64,000 bases of DNA, from the NCBI RefSeq assembly GCF_900141935.1, contig NZ_FQYX01000018.1, positions 1-64,000 on the forward strand, given 5' to 3'. Origin of the DNA: Arenibacter nanhaiticus. GTDB taxonomy: Bacteria > Bacteroidota > Bacteroidia > Flavobacteriales > Flavobacteriaceae. Position numbers and translations under genes: made by a program. Shown one piece after another: positions 9,352-20,602 of the stretch (position 1 is the first letter of the stretch; the number at the start of each line of letters is the position of its first letter). The notes below the pieces were generated by a model. That model was not told where the DNA came from. It worked only from the letters and a program-made list of their open reading frames with translations, and searched no databases.

Positions 9352-12300
9352 ATGAAAAATTCAATTAGCAAAAACAACAGCCCAATAGCTTTTCTTTTTG
9401 TGCTGTGGTGCTTGTTTCTTTCCACGGCCATCTATGGGCAAAATAATATTATGGTGTCGGGTACCGTAGTAGATGAAGAGGGGATTCCTTTGCCAGGAGC
9501 TTCGGTAATAGAAAAAGGTACCCTCAATGGTACGGTAGCCGATTTTGATGGGAAATTCAGTATATCCGTTGCCAATTCAAATATTGAATTGTTGGTCACC
9601 TTTATCGGGTTTCAGGAGCAACAAGTTTCACTCAATGGAAGGACTGCGGTCAATGTTATCATGCAAACTTCAACAGCAGCCCTAGATGAAGTGGTGGTCG
9701 TGGGCTATGGGACGACTAAAAAGTCCGATTTAACAGGTGCTGTGAGCCAGATCTCTACAAAGAATTTGGAAATTGAAAAACCTAATGACGTTTCCGATTT
9801 GCTCCGAGGGAATATCGCTGGATTATCAGTAGGGTTTAGCACCTCGGCCAAAGGAGTTAGCGGATTTCAGGTCAGAGGAAATACAACTTTAACCGCAGGG
9901 TCGAGTCCTTTGATAGTTTTGGACGGGACTATTTACAATGGGGATATATCCGATATCAACCCTATGGATATAGAATCTGTAAGTGTTCTCAAAGATGCCA
10001 GTTCTGCGGCAGTCTTTGGAGCCCGAGCTGCAAACGGAGTCATCACTATTACTACAAAAAAGGGAAGCGGGGGTAAGCCCACTATCAATATTAGTTCTAA
10101 TCTCGGATTTACCTCATTGAGTAAAGATCAGCCTGTTTATGGGCCAGATGGATATATAAACTGGAGAAAAGATGTGGCAAGAAGTACAAATGTTAATTTC
10201 TCACCCGAAGAATATTCGGATCCAAGGAATTTGTCAGGAGTATCCGTGGAAGATTGGTTGGCATATGACGGTTCAACAGGTGATCCCGTAGAAGTATGGT
10301 TGAGAAGGTTAAACCTGCAGCCGGTGGAAATTCAAAATTACCTCGAAGGGAAGTCAATAGACTGGTATGATAAAACCTTCCAAACGGGCATACGACAAGA
10401 TTATAACCTTAGTCTTTCGGGAAATTCTGAGGCTGTAAAGTATTATTGGTCCATCGGTTCAACCACCAATGAAGGAATAGTGGTCGGTGATAAGTTTACG
10501 ACCATTAGAAGTCGCTTAAACCTTGAAGCCAAGGTGAACGATTTTATCACGGTAGGTTTAAATACACAGTTTGCCGAGCGTGATGAAGGTTCGGTCCCAG
10601 TGAGTCAAAACTTTACCGCGAATTCGCCGTGGGGTTCTTTTTACGAGGACGATGGAGTTACTATAAGGCTTAGCCCGCAGGATGACGCTGGTGCAGGAGG
10701 GGTTAACCCGTACCTAGGAAGAGTGTTTACCGATCGTGAAACAAAATACAATACCTTGAATGCCAATTTGTTTGCAAAGGTCAAACTGCCTTTAGGGATT
10801 AATTACCAGGTGAATTATACCAATAGATATACTTTCTTGGATGTATTTAACCACAGATCCAGTAAACATCCGGAATGGCAGTTTTTTGGGGGAGATGCCA
10901 GTAGGAGAAATGCTAAATCTTATGAATGGCAGCTCGATAATATTTTTACCTACAACACTACTATAGAGGAACATCATGCCATAGATCTTACCTTTTTGGT
11001 CAATGCCGAAAAGTATCAATCGTGGGATAATACCATGTCTAATAAAGGTTTTGATCCTAATGATAATTTGGGGTACCATAATATGGGGGCAGGAATTTTG
11101 CCCGTGATTTCCAGCAACGATCAATACAGTACTGGAGATGCTCTAATGGGAAGACTTAATTATTCTTACAAGGATAAATATTTGTTAACCTCTTCGGTGC
11201 GCCGTGATGGCTACTCTGCTTTCGGAGTCAATAACCCTAGGGCTACCTTTCCCTCGTTGGCACTGGCCTGGACACTTTCCAAAGAAGATTTTTTACATGA
11301 TGTAAGTTGGTTGAGTTTTTTGAAACTTAGATATTCTTGGGGAGAAAATGGAAATAGGGATATAGGAAGGTACGCGGCTCTTTCCGATTTAAACACGGGG
11401 AAATACCAATTAGTAGATAACACAAACAGTGTTTATATCGTGTCCCAGTTATATGTGAACACCATGTCTAATCCTAATTTAAAATGGGAAAGAACAGAAG
11501 CCAATAATATAGGGTTGGACTTTGGGTTTATAAACAATAGAATCTCTGGCTCCCTGGAGTTCTATAAAGCTACCACCAAAGATCTGTTGGTAAGTAGATC
11601 CTTGCCCGATATTATCGGTTTTAACAGTATTCTCGATAACCTTGGAGAGGTAGAGAATAAAGGTTTTGAGTTTTCGCTGAACACAAAAAATATAACGAAC
11701 GAGAATTTTAAATGGAGCTCTTCCTTTAATTTTTCCGTTAACAGAAACAAAATCTTGCATTTATATGGTGATTTGCAAGATGTATTGGATGATGAGGGCA
11801 ACGTCATTGGCCAAAGAGAGGCCGATGATATCTCGAACGGCTGGTTCATAGGCCAATCTACGGACCGTTATTACGGTTTAAAAACAGACGGGGTCTATTC
11901 TACGGACGAGGCCGATGAAGCCAAAAAGTATGGCGTGCAGCCTGGCGATTTTAAGGTGGTCGATGTCAATGGGGACGAATTGTATACCAATGCAGATAAG
12001 CAGTTTTTAGGGTATTCTACGCCTAGGTTTAGATGGACCTTAAGAAACCAATTTGAGGTTTTCCAGAACTGGGACTTTTCATTCATGATGTACTCCTATT
12101 GGGGGCATGAAGGAAGTTATAACCAAGCAAAAAATCAAGGATTCGGAGATCGAACTAGTTCGTATGTTCTGCCATATTGGACTGTGGATAACCAAATTAA
12201 TAACGCAGCCCGATTATTCTCTAGCAACGGTTCAGCGAGTTATAATGTTTATGTCGATAAGTCCTTTATTAGACTTCAAAACGTTTCCTTGGGATATACC

Positions 12301-12462
12301 TTGCCAAAACGTCTTACCGAAAAGTTTCAGATTTCTTCTCTTAGGTTATCCGGAAATATTAAAAACGCCGCCGTGTGGACCAAGGAATGGAATTTTTGGG
12401 ACCCGGAAAATAGCGGCCCTACACCAAGAACCTTTACCCTAGGACTAAATATTACATTGTAA
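9352..12462 (+). CDS. SusC/RagA-type TonB-dependent outer-membrane transporter
   Basis: 1036 residues, usual for SusC. Order of parts: signal peptide (residues 1-30), carboxypeptidase-D regulatory-like domain ([18 protein letters not shown]...DGKFSI, about 33-110), TonB-box region ([12 protein letters not shown]), plug domain ([46 protein letters not shown]) and a beta-barrel ending in FTLGLNITL with the terminal aromatic/hydrophobic strand typical of outer-membrane proteins. It forms the ligand-import channel with the SusD protein encoded 26 bp downstream. Context (uxaC, uxuA, TRAP) points to uronate-containing oligosaccharides. Likely controlled by the divergent LacI regulator. Confidence 0.96.
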   Translation: MKNSISKNNSPIAFLFVLWCLFLSTAIYGQNNIMVSGTVVDEEGIPLPGASVIEKGTLNGTVADFDGKFSISVANSNIELLVTFIGFQEQQVSLNGRTAVNVIMQTSTAALDEVVVVGYGTTKKSDLTGAVSQISTKNLEIEKPNDVSDLLRGNIAGLSVGFSTSAKGVSGFQVRGNTTLTAGSSPLIVLDGTIYNGDISDINPMDIESVSVLKDASSAAVFGARAANGVITITTKKGSGGKPTINISSNLGFTSLSKDQPVYGPDGYINWRKDVARSTNVNFSPEEYSDPRNLSGVSVEDWLAYDGSTGDPVEVWLRRLNLQPVEIQNYLEGKSIDWYDKTFQTGIRQDYNLSLSGNSEAVKYYWSIGSTTNEGIVVGDKFTTIRSRLNLEAKVNDFITVGLNTQFAERDEGSVPVSQNFTANSPWGSFYEDDGVTIRLSPQDDAGAGGVNPYLGRVFTDRETKYNTLNANLFAKVKLPLGINYQVNYTNRYTFLDVFNHRSSKHPEWQFFGGDASRRNAKSYEWQLDNIFTYNTTIEEHHAIDLTFLVNAEKYQSWDNTMSNKGFDPNDNLGYHNMGAGILPVISSNDQYSTGDALMGRLNYSYKDKYLLTSSVRRDGYSAFGVNNPRATFPSLALAWTLSKEDFLHDVSWLSFLKLRYSWGENGNRDIGRYAALSDLNTGKYQLVDNTNSVYIVSQLYVNTMSNPNLKWERTEANNIGLDFGFINNRISGSLEFYKATTKDLLVSRSLPDIIGFNSILDNLGEVENKGFEFSLNTKNITNENFKWSSSFNFSVNRNKILHLYGDLQDVLDDEGNVIGQREADDISNGWFIGQSTDRYYGLKTDGVYSTDEADEAKKYGVQPGDFKVVDVNGDELYTNADKQFLGYSTPRFRWTLRNQFEVFQNWDFSFMMYSYWGHEGSYNQAKNQGFGDRTSSYVLPYWTVDNQINNAARLFSSNGSASYNVYVDKSFIRLQNVSLGYTLPKRLTEKFQISSLRLSGNIKNAAVWTKEWNFWDPENSGPTPRTFTLGLNITL

Positions 12463-12488
12463 AAGCCTTACATAAAAACATTGGAATC

Positions 12489-14324
12489 ATGAAAATACAT
12501 AGCAATATAACCAAATCTATACTAGCGGGAGTGATAGCCGCAATGGGGGCAATTAGCTGTTCCGAAGATTTTTTAGAACCAAAACCCCTTTCCTTTTATG
12601 CCCCTGAAAATACATTTATCGATGAAGACGGTATGCGTGCGGCAAATATAACCAACCTTAGAAACTTAAGATATGAATGGTATGGGGATGGCGCCCCTAT
12701 AATTACCCAACATATTTTCTCGGAGGTAGCCGTAGAAGGTACAACGGATAAGTCTGGTCCTGCCCAAGATCTTAATTTGATGATCCTACCGGATAAGAAT
12801 TTGAACAGTGCGAATACCAATAGAATAGGATGGTACTGGTACGAAGGCTTTAAGGGAATAAAATATGCGAATACAGTGATCACAAGAATAGATGACGCTA
12901 CCTATCCCTCCGAAGCCGTAAGAAATGAAATTTTAGGGACAGCCTATTTTCATAGGGCCTATAGATATTACAACCTAACGCAATGTTTTGGAGATGTTCC
13001 CTTTATTCCTGGAGAGGCTACAAAGCCGAAATTAGATTTTTATAGCAATTCAAGGGAAAGTATTTTGCTCGAACTTAAAAAGAATTTGGAATTTGCCGCC
13101 CAATGGGTGCCGGCAGTGAAGGATAAGGGCGAGGTCAATGTGGCCGCCGTTAACCATTTGTTGACCAAGGTGAATTTGGCCCTTGGCGAATTTGACGATG
13201 CCATAGCCTCGGCAAGCGCGGTTATTAATGGCGGTGTGCATACATTAATGACAGAAAGGTTTGGGGTCGATGCCAACGACCCGACCAAGAATGTAGTGTG
13301 GGATTTGCACCAAGCCGAAAATAAAAGTCTGCCACAAAATACAGAAGCTATTTTATTGGTCATAGATCGTATCGATATAGAAGGAAACATCGATGGGGGA
13401 ACCAATGTACAAAGGAATGCCGTGCCGCTTTGGTGGGCAGGGTTTAATACCCCAGAAGGCAATAGAGGAACCTTTGATTCTCCTACGGACGACCCTTTTA
13501 AGTTGATTCAAAAATACGGAAGAGGAATAGGGCGCTGTAGGGGTACCTCCTATAGTACCAAACATATTTGGAAAGATGAGAACGATTTGCGACATGCTCC
13601 CGGGAACTGGGTGAACATGGAAGATATAGTGTATAACAATCCGGCATTGGTCGGGCAAGGTGATTCTTATTATGGTAAAAACTTACAGTTATATTCCAAT
13701 GATGGGGTAAATATATTGTGCAACGATACCATTAGAAACTACTATGGATGGCCCCATTACAAATTTGCCATCGATGATCCGGATCGCCTAAAACCGCAAG
13801 GAGGCCATTCTGATTGGTATGTGTTTCGATTGGCCGAAACTTATTTGTTAAGGGCAGAGGCTTATTTTTGGAAAGGCCAGACGGGGTTAGCTGCAGACGA
13901 TATCAATGCTGTAAGAAATAGGGCAGGAGCAGCCGATGTGGCCGAGGTTACTATAGCGACTATTTTGGATGAAAGGGCAAGAGAGCTTTATTATGAGGAG
14001 CCTAGAAAAGCAGAATTAAACCGTATTTCCTATCTTTTCGCTAAAACAGGGAAAGCTGCCTATAACGGTAAGGTATACAGTATGGATAATTTTAGCCAGG
14101 ATAACTTCTTTTACGATCGGATAATGGAAACTACCGATTTCTATAACAAGAATGTTTTTACCCGCCATGGGGATGAATATACGATGAGTCCATATCATGT
14201 TTTATGGCCTATCCCTCAAGGAGCAATAGATTCCAATACAGGCGGGGTCATCAATCAAAACGAAGGATATCCAGGGGCTGAGAACAATGTACCGCCTTTA
14301 ACGACCATTCCTGAAGAATTTTAG
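12489..14324 (+). CDS. SusD/RagB-type outer-membrane nutrient-binding lipoprotein
   Basis: 611 residues with a lipoprotein signal ([15 protein letters not shown]). The SusD-type alpha-helical TPR-like fold is indicated by [17 protein letters not shown], the [21 protein letters not shown] helix region, [57 protein letters not shown] and the C-terminal [15 protein letters not shown]...NEGY. It is the lid of the SusC channel and binds the glycan at the surface. It follows susC closely in the same operon. Confidence 0.96.
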   Translation: MKIHSNITKSILAGVIAAMGAISCSEDFLEPKPLSFYAPENTFIDEDGMRAANITNLRNLRYEWYGDGAPIITQHIFSEVAVEGTTDKSGPAQDLNLMILPDKNLNSANTNRIGWYWYEGFKGIKYANTVITRIDDATYPSEAVRNEILGTAYFHRAYRYYNLTQCFGDVPFIPGEATKPKLDFYSNSRESILLELKKNLEFAAQWVPAVKDKGEVNVAAVNHLLTKVNLALGEFDDAIASASAVINGGVHTLMTERFGVDANDPTKNVVWDLHQAENKSLPQNTEAILLVIDRIDIEGNIDGGTNVQRNAVPLWWAGFNTPEGNRGTFDSPTDDPFKLIQKYGRGIGRCRGTSYSTKHIWKDENDLRHAPGNWVNMEDIVYNNPALVGQGDSYYGKNLQLYSNDGVNILCNDTIRNYYGWPHYKFAIDDPDRLKPQGGHSDWYVFRLAETYLLRAEAYFWKGQTGLAADDINAVRNRAGAADVAEVTIATILDERARELYYEEPRKAELNRISYLFAKTGKAAYNGKVYSMDNFSQDNFFYDRIMETTDFYNKNVFTRHGDEYTMSPYHVLWPIPQGAIDSNTGGVINQNEGYPGAENNVPPLTTIPEEF

Positions 14325-14375
14325 CTGAAAAGAGGTTGTTGTTTTTTTGTAAATTCCATCATTCAAGCCGTTTAA

Positions 14376-15602
14376 ATGAAGTATATATTATTGAGTTTTA
14401 TAATAGGTGTGTTTTTGTCGTGCAACGAGAAGGTACCATATAAGTTTAAAATTGTAACGGGTGATGGTGTTGCTGTTTCTCGGCCAATTTCCTTGAATAT
14501 TGAAGCTTTAGGACTAGGAGAAATGGAAGACCTTGATAATTTGGTCCTAATAAATGACGGTAAACAGCTTCCCTTGCAAATTGATCATGACCAAAAAAAC
14601 ATTTGGTTTGTCCATGCCGCCATGAATAACAGTTCATATAAATTAGTAAAGAAAGAAGGTCGTGGCCATGCTTTGGAAAAAATTAGAATGATTAAGGACA
14701 ATGGAAACCTTCAATTGGTGAAAGGTTCCACCCCCCTACTAACGTATAGGTATGGAATGAGCTTTCCTCCGAAAGGGGTGGATAGCATATATAAAAAATC
14801 AGGTTATATCCATCCGCTACTTTCTCCTTATGGAGATACGATTAGCCGTATACAGCCACCAGATCATTACCATCACTATGGTATTTGGGGGCCATGGACA
14901 CATGTACAGATCGATGGTGAGCGAGTCGATTTTTGGAATCTTGTAAAAGGAGAAGGCACTGTTCTTTTTGACGATTTTAATTGGGCGAGTTCAGGAAAGG
15001 CGTATGGCGGGTTTAGTGTACGGCAAAAACATATTAACTTAAAGGCTGCTCAGGATAAGCAAATAGCCCTGAACGAAGATTTGGAAGTCAAAGTCTGGGA
15101 TTTGGAGCGTGCCGATAGATATATGGTAGATTACACCACTAGCTTTAGTTCTCCTTTGGAAAATGGCGTTCTCTTTGAGGCCTATCGTTATGGCGGTGGA
15201 CTTGGTATGCGTTTTACGGAACGCTGGAATAAAGATAATTGTTCGGTGCTTACCTCCGAGGGCAAGGATCGTCTCACTGCAGATGGTAGCAACGCTCGGT
15301 GGTGCATGGTAAGCGGAGAATCAGCCGATGGTAAGGGCACGAACGGTGTTTTGTTTCTAAGCAAGCCCGAAAATAAGTCCCATCCCGAGCCCATGCGCGT
15401 TTGGCCTATTGATGGTAACGAGGGAAGGGGAGATATGTTTTTTGAATTTTGCCCGATTCGCCACCAAGAGTGGCAAATAGAACCCTCTAAAGAGTATCGA
15501 TTACGGTATAGAATGGTAGTTTTTGAGGGAAAGCTTAGCGTGGAAGAAGCCGAAACTTATTGGAAACACTTTGCTGAGACACCAGAAATAATAATAGAAT
15601 AG
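14376..15602 (+). CDS. DUF6807 (PmoA-like) family lipoprotein
   Basis: 408 residues with a lipoprotein signal (MKYILLSFIIGVFLSC). The conserved block SGYIHPLLSPYGDTISR, then PPDHYHHYGIWGPW, and the C-terminal FEFCPIRHQEWQ are characteristic of the DUF6807 family. Its members are often labelled PmoA by an old domain name, although nothing here suggests methane oxidation. The His-rich PDHYHHYGIW segment could bind a metal or form an active site. The family commonly sits beside Gfo/Idh/MocA oxidoreductases in Bacteroidetes sugar loci, as here. The reaction is not known to me. It lies 51 bp after susD and 64 bp before the next gene, probably in the same operon. Confidence 0.8.
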   Translation: MKYILLSFIIGVFLSCNEKVPYKFKIVTGDGVAVSRPISLNIEALGLGEMEDLDNLVLINDGKQLPLQIDHDQKNIWFVHAAMNNSSYKLVKKEGRGHALEKIRMIKDNGNLQLVKGSTPLLTYRYGMSFPPKGVDSIYKKSGYIHPLLSPYGDTISRIQPPDHYHHYGIWGPWTHVQIDGERVDFWNLVKGEGTVLFDDFNWASSGKAYGGFSVRQKHINLKAAQDKQIALNEDLEVKVWDLERADRYMVDYTTSFSSPLENGVLFEAYRYGGGLGMRFTERWNKDNCSVLTSEGKDRLTADGSNARWCMVSGESADGKGTNGVLFLSKPENKSHPEPMRVWPIDGNEGRGDMFFEFCPIRHQEWQIEPSKEYRLRYRMVVFEGKLSVEEAETYWKHFAETPEIIIE

Positions 15603-15666
15603 ATAATAGAGCATGTTCATTGGATATGCAGCCTAACAAATTAACAACATATAAAAAAACAGAAAG

Positions 15667-17043
15667 ATGCAAAGAAGAAAGTTTATTAATAACTCCCTGT
15701 TGACCACGGCCGCTGTGGTAGGGTTCCCCAGCATTGTTCCCGCAAGTGTATTTGGGAAAAATGCCCCGAGCAATAAAATTAATATAGGACAAATTGGTTG
15801 TGGACGAATTGCCCGTGATCACGATATTCGGGATACCATTCGTTTTGATCAGGCTCGTGTTGTTGGAGTTTGCGATGTAGATTCTAACCGAGCTGCCGAT
15901 GCAAAGATATTGGTAGATAAATACTATAAAGAAAAGACAGGGAAAAATAAGTACATGAACACCAAGGTGTACGATGATTACCGCGAAATGTTACTGAACA
16001 AAGACATAGATGCCGTAATGATTAGTACTCCAGATCACTGGCATTCCCAACCAGCTATGGAGGCGGCTTTGGCAGGAAAGGACATCTATCTGCAGAAACC
16101 TACATCGCTCACCGTAAGAGAAGGACAACAGTTGCGTGCAGCAATACAAAAAACAGGTGCTATTTTACAGGTGGGGACACAACAAAGGGCCATGCCTCAA
16201 TTCAGAATCGCCGCGGAATTGGTAAGAAATGGTCGTATAGGGAAATTACACACAGTAAAAATCGGACTGCCGGGCGATCCTGCAGGTCCCGAAGCAACAC
16301 CTATGCCCGTGCCTAGTAATTTGAATTTTGATATGTGGTTGGGATCAACACCAGAGGTACCGTATACCGAGATTGGAGTACATCCGCAAAAAGGATATAG
16401 CAGGCCCGGATGGTTGCGCTCTAGAAGCTATGGCGCCGGGATGATTACTGGTTGGGGACAACACCATTACGATTCTGCTGCTTGGGGAATGGATACGGAA
16501 CATACAGGGCCGATCTCCGTAGAAGCATTGGCAGAGTTTCCCAAGGCTGGATTATGGAACGTGCATGGAGATTTCTTTGTGAAACACGAATATGAAAAGG
16601 GAATTACTGTTTATACAAGTGGTGGATACACTAATGGGATTAAATATATCGGGGAAGATGGATGGATATTCGTGTCCCGTGGTGCCTATACGGCTTCAGC
16701 TTCAGATCCGGTAGATAAAGAGAAAAGTAGTCAAGCTTTAAATGCCTCCGATCCTAAAATATTGGAATCGGTGATAGGAGCAAATGAGACACATTTATAC
16801 AAAATAGACGATCAGCACGGAAATTGGCTAGATTGTATCAAGACTCGAAAAGAACCTATTTCGTCCATAGAAAAAGGACACAAGGCCTGTGTAACTTGTT
16901 TGATTAGTGACATTGCCATGCAATTTGACAGGAAGTTGGAGTGGGATAACGAAAAGGAAATGTTTGTAAACGACGATGAAGCAAACGCCTTGCTAAGTAG
17001 AAAACAACGCGCTCCTTACGGAACCAATTATGTAAATGTCTAA
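15667..17043 (+). CDS. Exported Gfo/Idh/MocA-family oxidoreductase
   Basis: 458 residues. The N-terminus (MQRRKFINNSLLTTAAVVGF) has a twin-arginine-like RRKF motif and hydrophobic stretch, so export of a folded, cofactor-loaded protein is likely. The Rossmann motif INIGQIGCGRIARDHD is followed by VGVCDVDSNRA, the family hallmark DHWHSQPAMEAALAGKDIYLQKP (with the EKP-like lysine here as QKP) and a C-terminal alpha/beta domain with MITGWGQHHYDSAAW. It would oxidise or reduce a sugar using a tightly held nicotinamide cofactor in the periplasm. The substrate is unknown. Neighbours are a DUF6807 lipoprotein and a second family-like protein. Confidence 0.88.
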   Translation: MQRRKFINNSLLTTAAVVGFPSIVPASVFGKNAPSNKINIGQIGCGRIARDHDIRDTIRFDQARVVGVCDVDSNRAADAKILVDKYYKEKTGKNKYMNTKVYDDYREMLLNKDIDAVMISTPDHWHSQPAMEAALAGKDIYLQKPTSLTVREGQQLRAAIQKTGAILQVGTQQRAMPQFRIAAELVRNGRIGKLHTVKIGLPGDPAGPEATPMPVPSNLNFDMWLGSTPEVPYTEIGVHPQKGYSRPGWLRSRSYGAGMITGWGQHHYDSAAWGMDTEHTGPISVEALAEFPKAGLWNVHGDFFVKHEYEKGITVYTSGGYTNGIKYIGEDGWIFVSRGAYTASASDPVDKEKSSQALNASDPKILESVIGANETHLYKIDDQHGNWLDCIKTRKEPISSIEKGHKACVTCLISDIAMQFDRKLEWDNEKEMFVNDDEANALLSRKQRAPYGTNYVNV

Positions 17044-17067
17044 TAGAAAACAAACCGTTAATTGGTG

Positions 17068-18456
17068 ATGAGAAAAATAACAGCAGTACTATTGGTCTCT
17101 TTGGGTTTTGCCTGTGCCGAAGGGCCTGAAAAAAAGAAGATGACGCATAAGGATGACTCGGCCAAGGTCAAATTAATGACCTTGGACCCTGGGCATTTTC
17201 ATGCAGCCTTAGTTCAAAAGACCATGTACGATCGGGTAGATTCTACCATCTATGTATTTGCTCCAGATGGACCAGAAGTAGCCGATTTTTTAGATAAAAT
17301 AAAATCCTATAATAACAGAGAGGAAAAACCAACGGCTTGGAAGGTTGATAAATATTTGGGGGCAGATTATTTAGAGAAGATGATAGCCCAGAAACCAGGG
17401 AACGTCATGGTTGTGGCCGGAAAAAACTCCAAGAAAATAGATTATATTTTGGAAGCCGTAAAGGCCGGACTCAATGTTTATGCCGATAAGCCATTGGTGA
17501 TAAATCCGGAAGGATACCAGAAATTGGTGGAGGCTTTTAAAATAGCAGAGGAAAAGGGGGTTATTATCTATGATATTATGACCGAGCGTTTCGAAGCGAC
17601 TACGTCCATGCAGAAAAAGTTCTCTTCCTTGCCAAAAATATTTGGGGAGTTATTGGAAGGAACTCCAGAAGAGCCCGCAATCAGCAAAGAAAGTGTGCAT
17701 CACTTTTTTAAGCAGGTCTCTGGAAAACCTCTGGTAAGACCAGATTGGTTTTTCGATGTCAATGAGGAAGGGGAAGGAATTGTGGACGTAACCACCCACT
17801 TGGTAGATTTGGTGCAATGGGGACTTTTTCCCGAACAAGTCGTGCATCCTTCCGATATAGAAATGCTTAGTGCCAAACGTTGGCCTACTGTGCTGAGCTT
17901 GGATCAATTTACAGATGTTACCAAAAAATCGGAATTCCCGGATTTTCTTCAAAAAGATGTGAAGGACAATCGACTTAATGTTTATTGTAATGGGGAAATG
18001 TTGTATAAGATTAAAGGCAAGTATGCCAAGGTTTCCGTGATATGGAATTATCAGGCACCCGAAGGTACTGGCGATACTCACTATAGTATAATGAGGGGGT
18101 CTAAAAGCGACCTAATAATAAAGCAAGGGGAAGCAGAGAACTATAAACCTGTACTCTATGTAAGATCCAAGAACAATACAGCTTTGGAACAAGCCTTGTC
18201 AAAAGCCTTGAAAAAAGAGGTTGCTGAGGTTTTTCCAGGGACAACAGCCGAACAAATTGCCGAGAATACATGGAAAATCAATATTCCTGAAGATTTCAAA
18301 ATAGGACACGAGGCTCATTTTGCTCAAGTTACTAAAAACTATTTAAGGTATTTAGAAGCTGGGGAATTGCCAGCTTGGGAAGTGCCTAATATGCTCACCA
18401 AATATTATACAACTATGGAAGGGTATAAAATGGCTAAAGAAGAAGGAAGTAATTAA
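17068..18456 (+). CDS. Gfo/Idh/MocA-like lipoprotein with putative oxidoreductase C-terminal domain
   Basis: 462 residues from the ATG at 17068; GTG and TTG codons lie just upstream, but the ATG precedes the signal MRKITAVLLVSLGFAC, which ends in a lipobox-like Cys. The body is a diverged NAD-binding oxidoreductase: KLMTLDPGHFHAALVQ, KPGNVMVVAGKNSKK, VKAGLNVYADKPLVI (the DKP in place of EKP), IIYDIMTERFE and VDVTTHLVDLVQWG. The C-terminal part (about 250-440) fits the 'putative oxidoreductase C-terminal' family. It starts 25 bp after the preceding oxidoreductase and is probably co-transcribed. The cofactor glycine motif is weak at the N-terminus, so catalytic activity is not assured. Confidence 0.82.
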   Translation: MRKITAVLLVSLGFACAEGPEKKKMTHKDDSAKVKLMTLDPGHFHAALVQKTMYDRVDSTIYVFAPDGPEVADFLDKIKSYNNREEKPTAWKVDKYLGADYLEKMIAQKPGNVMVVAGKNSKKIDYILEAVKAGLNVYADKPLVINPEGYQKLVEAFKIAEEKGVIIYDIMTERFEATTSMQKKFSSLPKIFGELLEGTPEEPAISKESVHHFFKQVSGKPLVRPDWFFDVNEEGEGIVDVTTHLVDLVQWGLFPEQVVHPSDIEMLSAKRWPTVLSLDQFTDVTKKSEFPDFLQKDVKDNRLNVYCNGEMLYKIKGKYAKVSVIWNYQAPEGTGDTHYSIMRGSKSDLIIKQGEAENYKPVLYVRSKNNTALEQALSKALKKEVAEVFPGTTAEQIAENTWKINIPEDFKIGHEAHFAQVTKNYLRYLEAGELPAWEVPNMLTKYYTTMEGYKMAKEEGSN

Positions 18457-18577
18457 ACGGGCAGGCTTAGACGATACCATACAATGTCACAATTAGTAAA
18501 ATATTTGAAAACTCACGGTTTAGTGAATCATATGTTTTACCTTAATCTTTTAAAAATAATTAGCATAATTTATATAA

Positions 18578-19396
18578 ATGAATTCACTTTTTTCCATAGT
18601 TAATAAAATATACGTTTTGTCTGGCGGTACTGGATCTTTGGGAGGTTCTATCGCAACCTATTTGGTAGATAATGGCGCTACGGTACTATTATTGGGTAGG
18701 TCCGAAGATAAACTGAAGGCCAAATGCCAAGAGTTAAATGATCTTCGTCCCGACAGTGCCCACTTCTTTGTGGTCGATGTCCTGAATAAAACGGAATTAA
18801 AATTAGTCAAAGAAGCAATACTTGCCAAGTTTGGCAAATTAGATGGAATAGTGAATCTGGCCGGGGGCAATATCCCTGGGGCTACCCTAAGTCCGGAGCA
18901 GACTATCTATGATATTGAACTAGAAGACACCCATAAAGTATTGGATATAAATTTGATGGGAACCGTTATCCCTACCATTGTATTGAGTGAGATAATGGCA
19001 GAACAAGGATACGGAAGCATTGTAAATATATCCTCCATGGCTGCCAAGCAAACTATTTCTAGGGTACTAGGGTATTCCATGGCCAAAGCTGGGGTTGATA
19101 TTTTTACCAAATGGATGGCCAATGAACTAGCCTCAAAATTCAGCGATAAATTAAGGGTCAATGCAATAGCTCCAGGATTTTTTATTGGGAATCAAAACAG
19201 AAAATTGTTGACCAACGAGGATGGGTCTTATACCGATAGAGGTGAAAAAATTATAGCAAATACCCCAATGGATCGCTTTGGAGACACCTCGGAACTGAAT
19301 GGGATGGTTCATTATCTACTTAGCGATGCCGCTTCTTTTGTAACCGGTAGTGTGTATGAAGTAGATGGTGGTTTTAGTTCTTTTTCAGGTGTTTAG
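18578..19396 (+). CDS. SDR-family oxidoreductase, probable fructuronate reductase
   Basis: 272-residue short-chain dehydrogenase/reductase. The cofactor motif is GGTGSLGG near residue 16, NLAGG (NNAG equivalent) follows near 92, then Ser in NISSMA and the catalytic YSMAK near 168, with the C-terminal FVTGSVYEVDGG. It sits 3 bp before uxuA. The classical uxuB (a long-chain mannitol-dehydrogenase-type enzyme) is absent from the window, so this SDR is the best candidate for D-fructuronate to D-mannonate reduction. SDR-type D-mannonate oxidoreductases next to uxuA are known in other bacteria. The substrate is inferred from position. Confidence 0.85.
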   Translation: MNSLFSIVNKIYVLSGGTGSLGGSIATYLVDNGATVLLLGRSEDKLKAKCQELNDLRPDSAHFFVVDVLNKTELKLVKEAILAKFGKLDGIVNLAGGNIPGATLSPEQTIYDIELEDTHKVLDINLMGTVIPTIVLSEIMAEQGYGSIVNISSMAAKQTISRVLGYSMAKAGVDIFTKWMANELASKFSDKLRVNAIAPGFFIGNQNRKLLTNEDGSYTDRGEKIIANTPMDRFGDTSELNGMVHYLLSDAASFVTGSVYEVDGGFSSFSGV

Positions 19397-19399
19397 AGA

Positions 19400-20602
19400 A
19401 TGGAGTTATTAAAGAAAACATTCCGTTGGTTTGGTCCGTCTTTTGGCGTGCCCTTACAAAATATTAAAGAGTTAGGAATTAATGGGATTGTAACCGCTTG
19501 CCACCAAGTACCTACGGGAGAAGTGTGGCCTACGGAAACCATTGCCGCCCTAAAAGCTGAGATTGAATCTCATGATATGGAGTGGGTGGTTGTAGAAAGC
19601 GTAAACATTCACAAGGCTATAAAATATGGGCTTCCAGAAAGGGACGCCTATATTCAAAATTATATTGAAACCCTTAAAAATTTAGCTGAGAATAAAATCT
19701 ATACGGTCTGTTATAATTTTATGCAGCTCATAGATTGGACAAGAACAGATCTTAATTATCAACTGCCTACCGGAGCTATAAGCTTATTGTACGATCCTTT
19801 GGCCATTGCGGCCTTTGATCTGTTTATATTAAAAAGAAACAATGCGAAGGCGGTTTATGATGCCGGAATTATAAAAAGGGCCGAAGTGTATTTTAATGGT
19901 ATGGATGCTCAAGGACGTCTTGACTTGGAAAAGACTATTTTGGCCGGAATGCCCGGCTCTAAAGAACCTATATCCATGGAGGTTTTTAAAAGTACCTTGG
20001 AAGAGGTAAGCCAAATTGGAAGGGAACAACTCAAGGAAAATCTTGCTTATTTTTTAAGGGCAGTTATCCCAGAAGCCGAAAAATTAGGTGTTAAAATGGC
20101 GATACACCCAGATGACCCACCTTTTTCTGTTTTCGGTATCCCCCGTATTGCTTCAACCTACGAAGATCTCCAGTTTATTATAAATTCTTATCCATCACCT
20201 TGTAACGGATTAACCTTTTGCTCGGGTTCCTTAGGAGCCATAGCGAGCAATGATCTACCTAAAATTATACAAGATTTTGGAAAGCAAATCCATTTTATTC
20301 ACCTAAGAAATATTACCAGGGAAAATGAGGGCCGCTTTTATGAAGCCGCACATTTGGATGGCTCTATTCCTATGGGGAGGGTAATGCTCCAAATACTAAA
20401 GGAGCAGCTTCGAAGACATGAAAATGGATTAGAGGGGGTCGCAATTCCTATACGACCAGATCATGGACATCTTTTGCTAGATGATAAAAAGAGAAAGGAT
20501 CAATTTTACCCTGGCTATTCCCTCCTTGGAAGAGCAAAAGGGATGGCAGAACTCCATGGCTTAGAAATAGGACTAAGGGAAGTGTTGCTAAAGCAGCTAT
20601 AA
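19400..20602 (+). CDS. uxuA: Mannonate dehydratase
   Basis: 400-residue cytoplasmic enzyme that dehydrates D-mannonate to 2-keto-3-deoxy-D-gluconate. UxuA family features: TFRWFGPSFGVPLQNIKELG, CHQVPTGEVWP, VVVESVNIHKAIKYG, YNFMQLIDWTRTDL, KMAIHPDDPPFSVFGIPRI, TFCSGSLGA, HFIHLRNI and the C-terminal PIRPDHGHLLLDD. The Cys, His and Asp residues in those blocks include the metal ligands of the family. It is coupled to the upstream SDR gene with a 3-bp gap. No KDG kinase or KDPG aldolase gene is in the window, so the pathway is completed elsewhere. Confidence 0.96.
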   Translation: MELLKKTFRWFGPSFGVPLQNIKELGINGIVTACHQVPTGEVWPTETIAALKAEIESHDMEWVVVESVNIHKAIKYGLPERDAYIQNYIETLKNLAENKIYTVCYNFMQLIDWTRTDLNYQLPTGAISLLYDPLAIAAFDLFILKRNNAKAVYDAGIIKRAEVYFNGMDAQGRLDLEKTILAGMPGSKEPISMEVFKSTLEEVSQIGREQLKENLAYFLRAVIPEAEKLGVKMAIHPDDPPFSVFGIPRIASTYEDLQFIINSYPSPCNGLTFCSGSLGAIASNDLPKIIQDFGKQIHFIHLRNITRENEGRFYEAAHLDGSIPMGRVMLQILKEQLRRHENGLEGVAIPIRPDHGHLLLDDKKRKDQFYPGYSLLGRAKGMAELHGLEIGLREVLLKQL

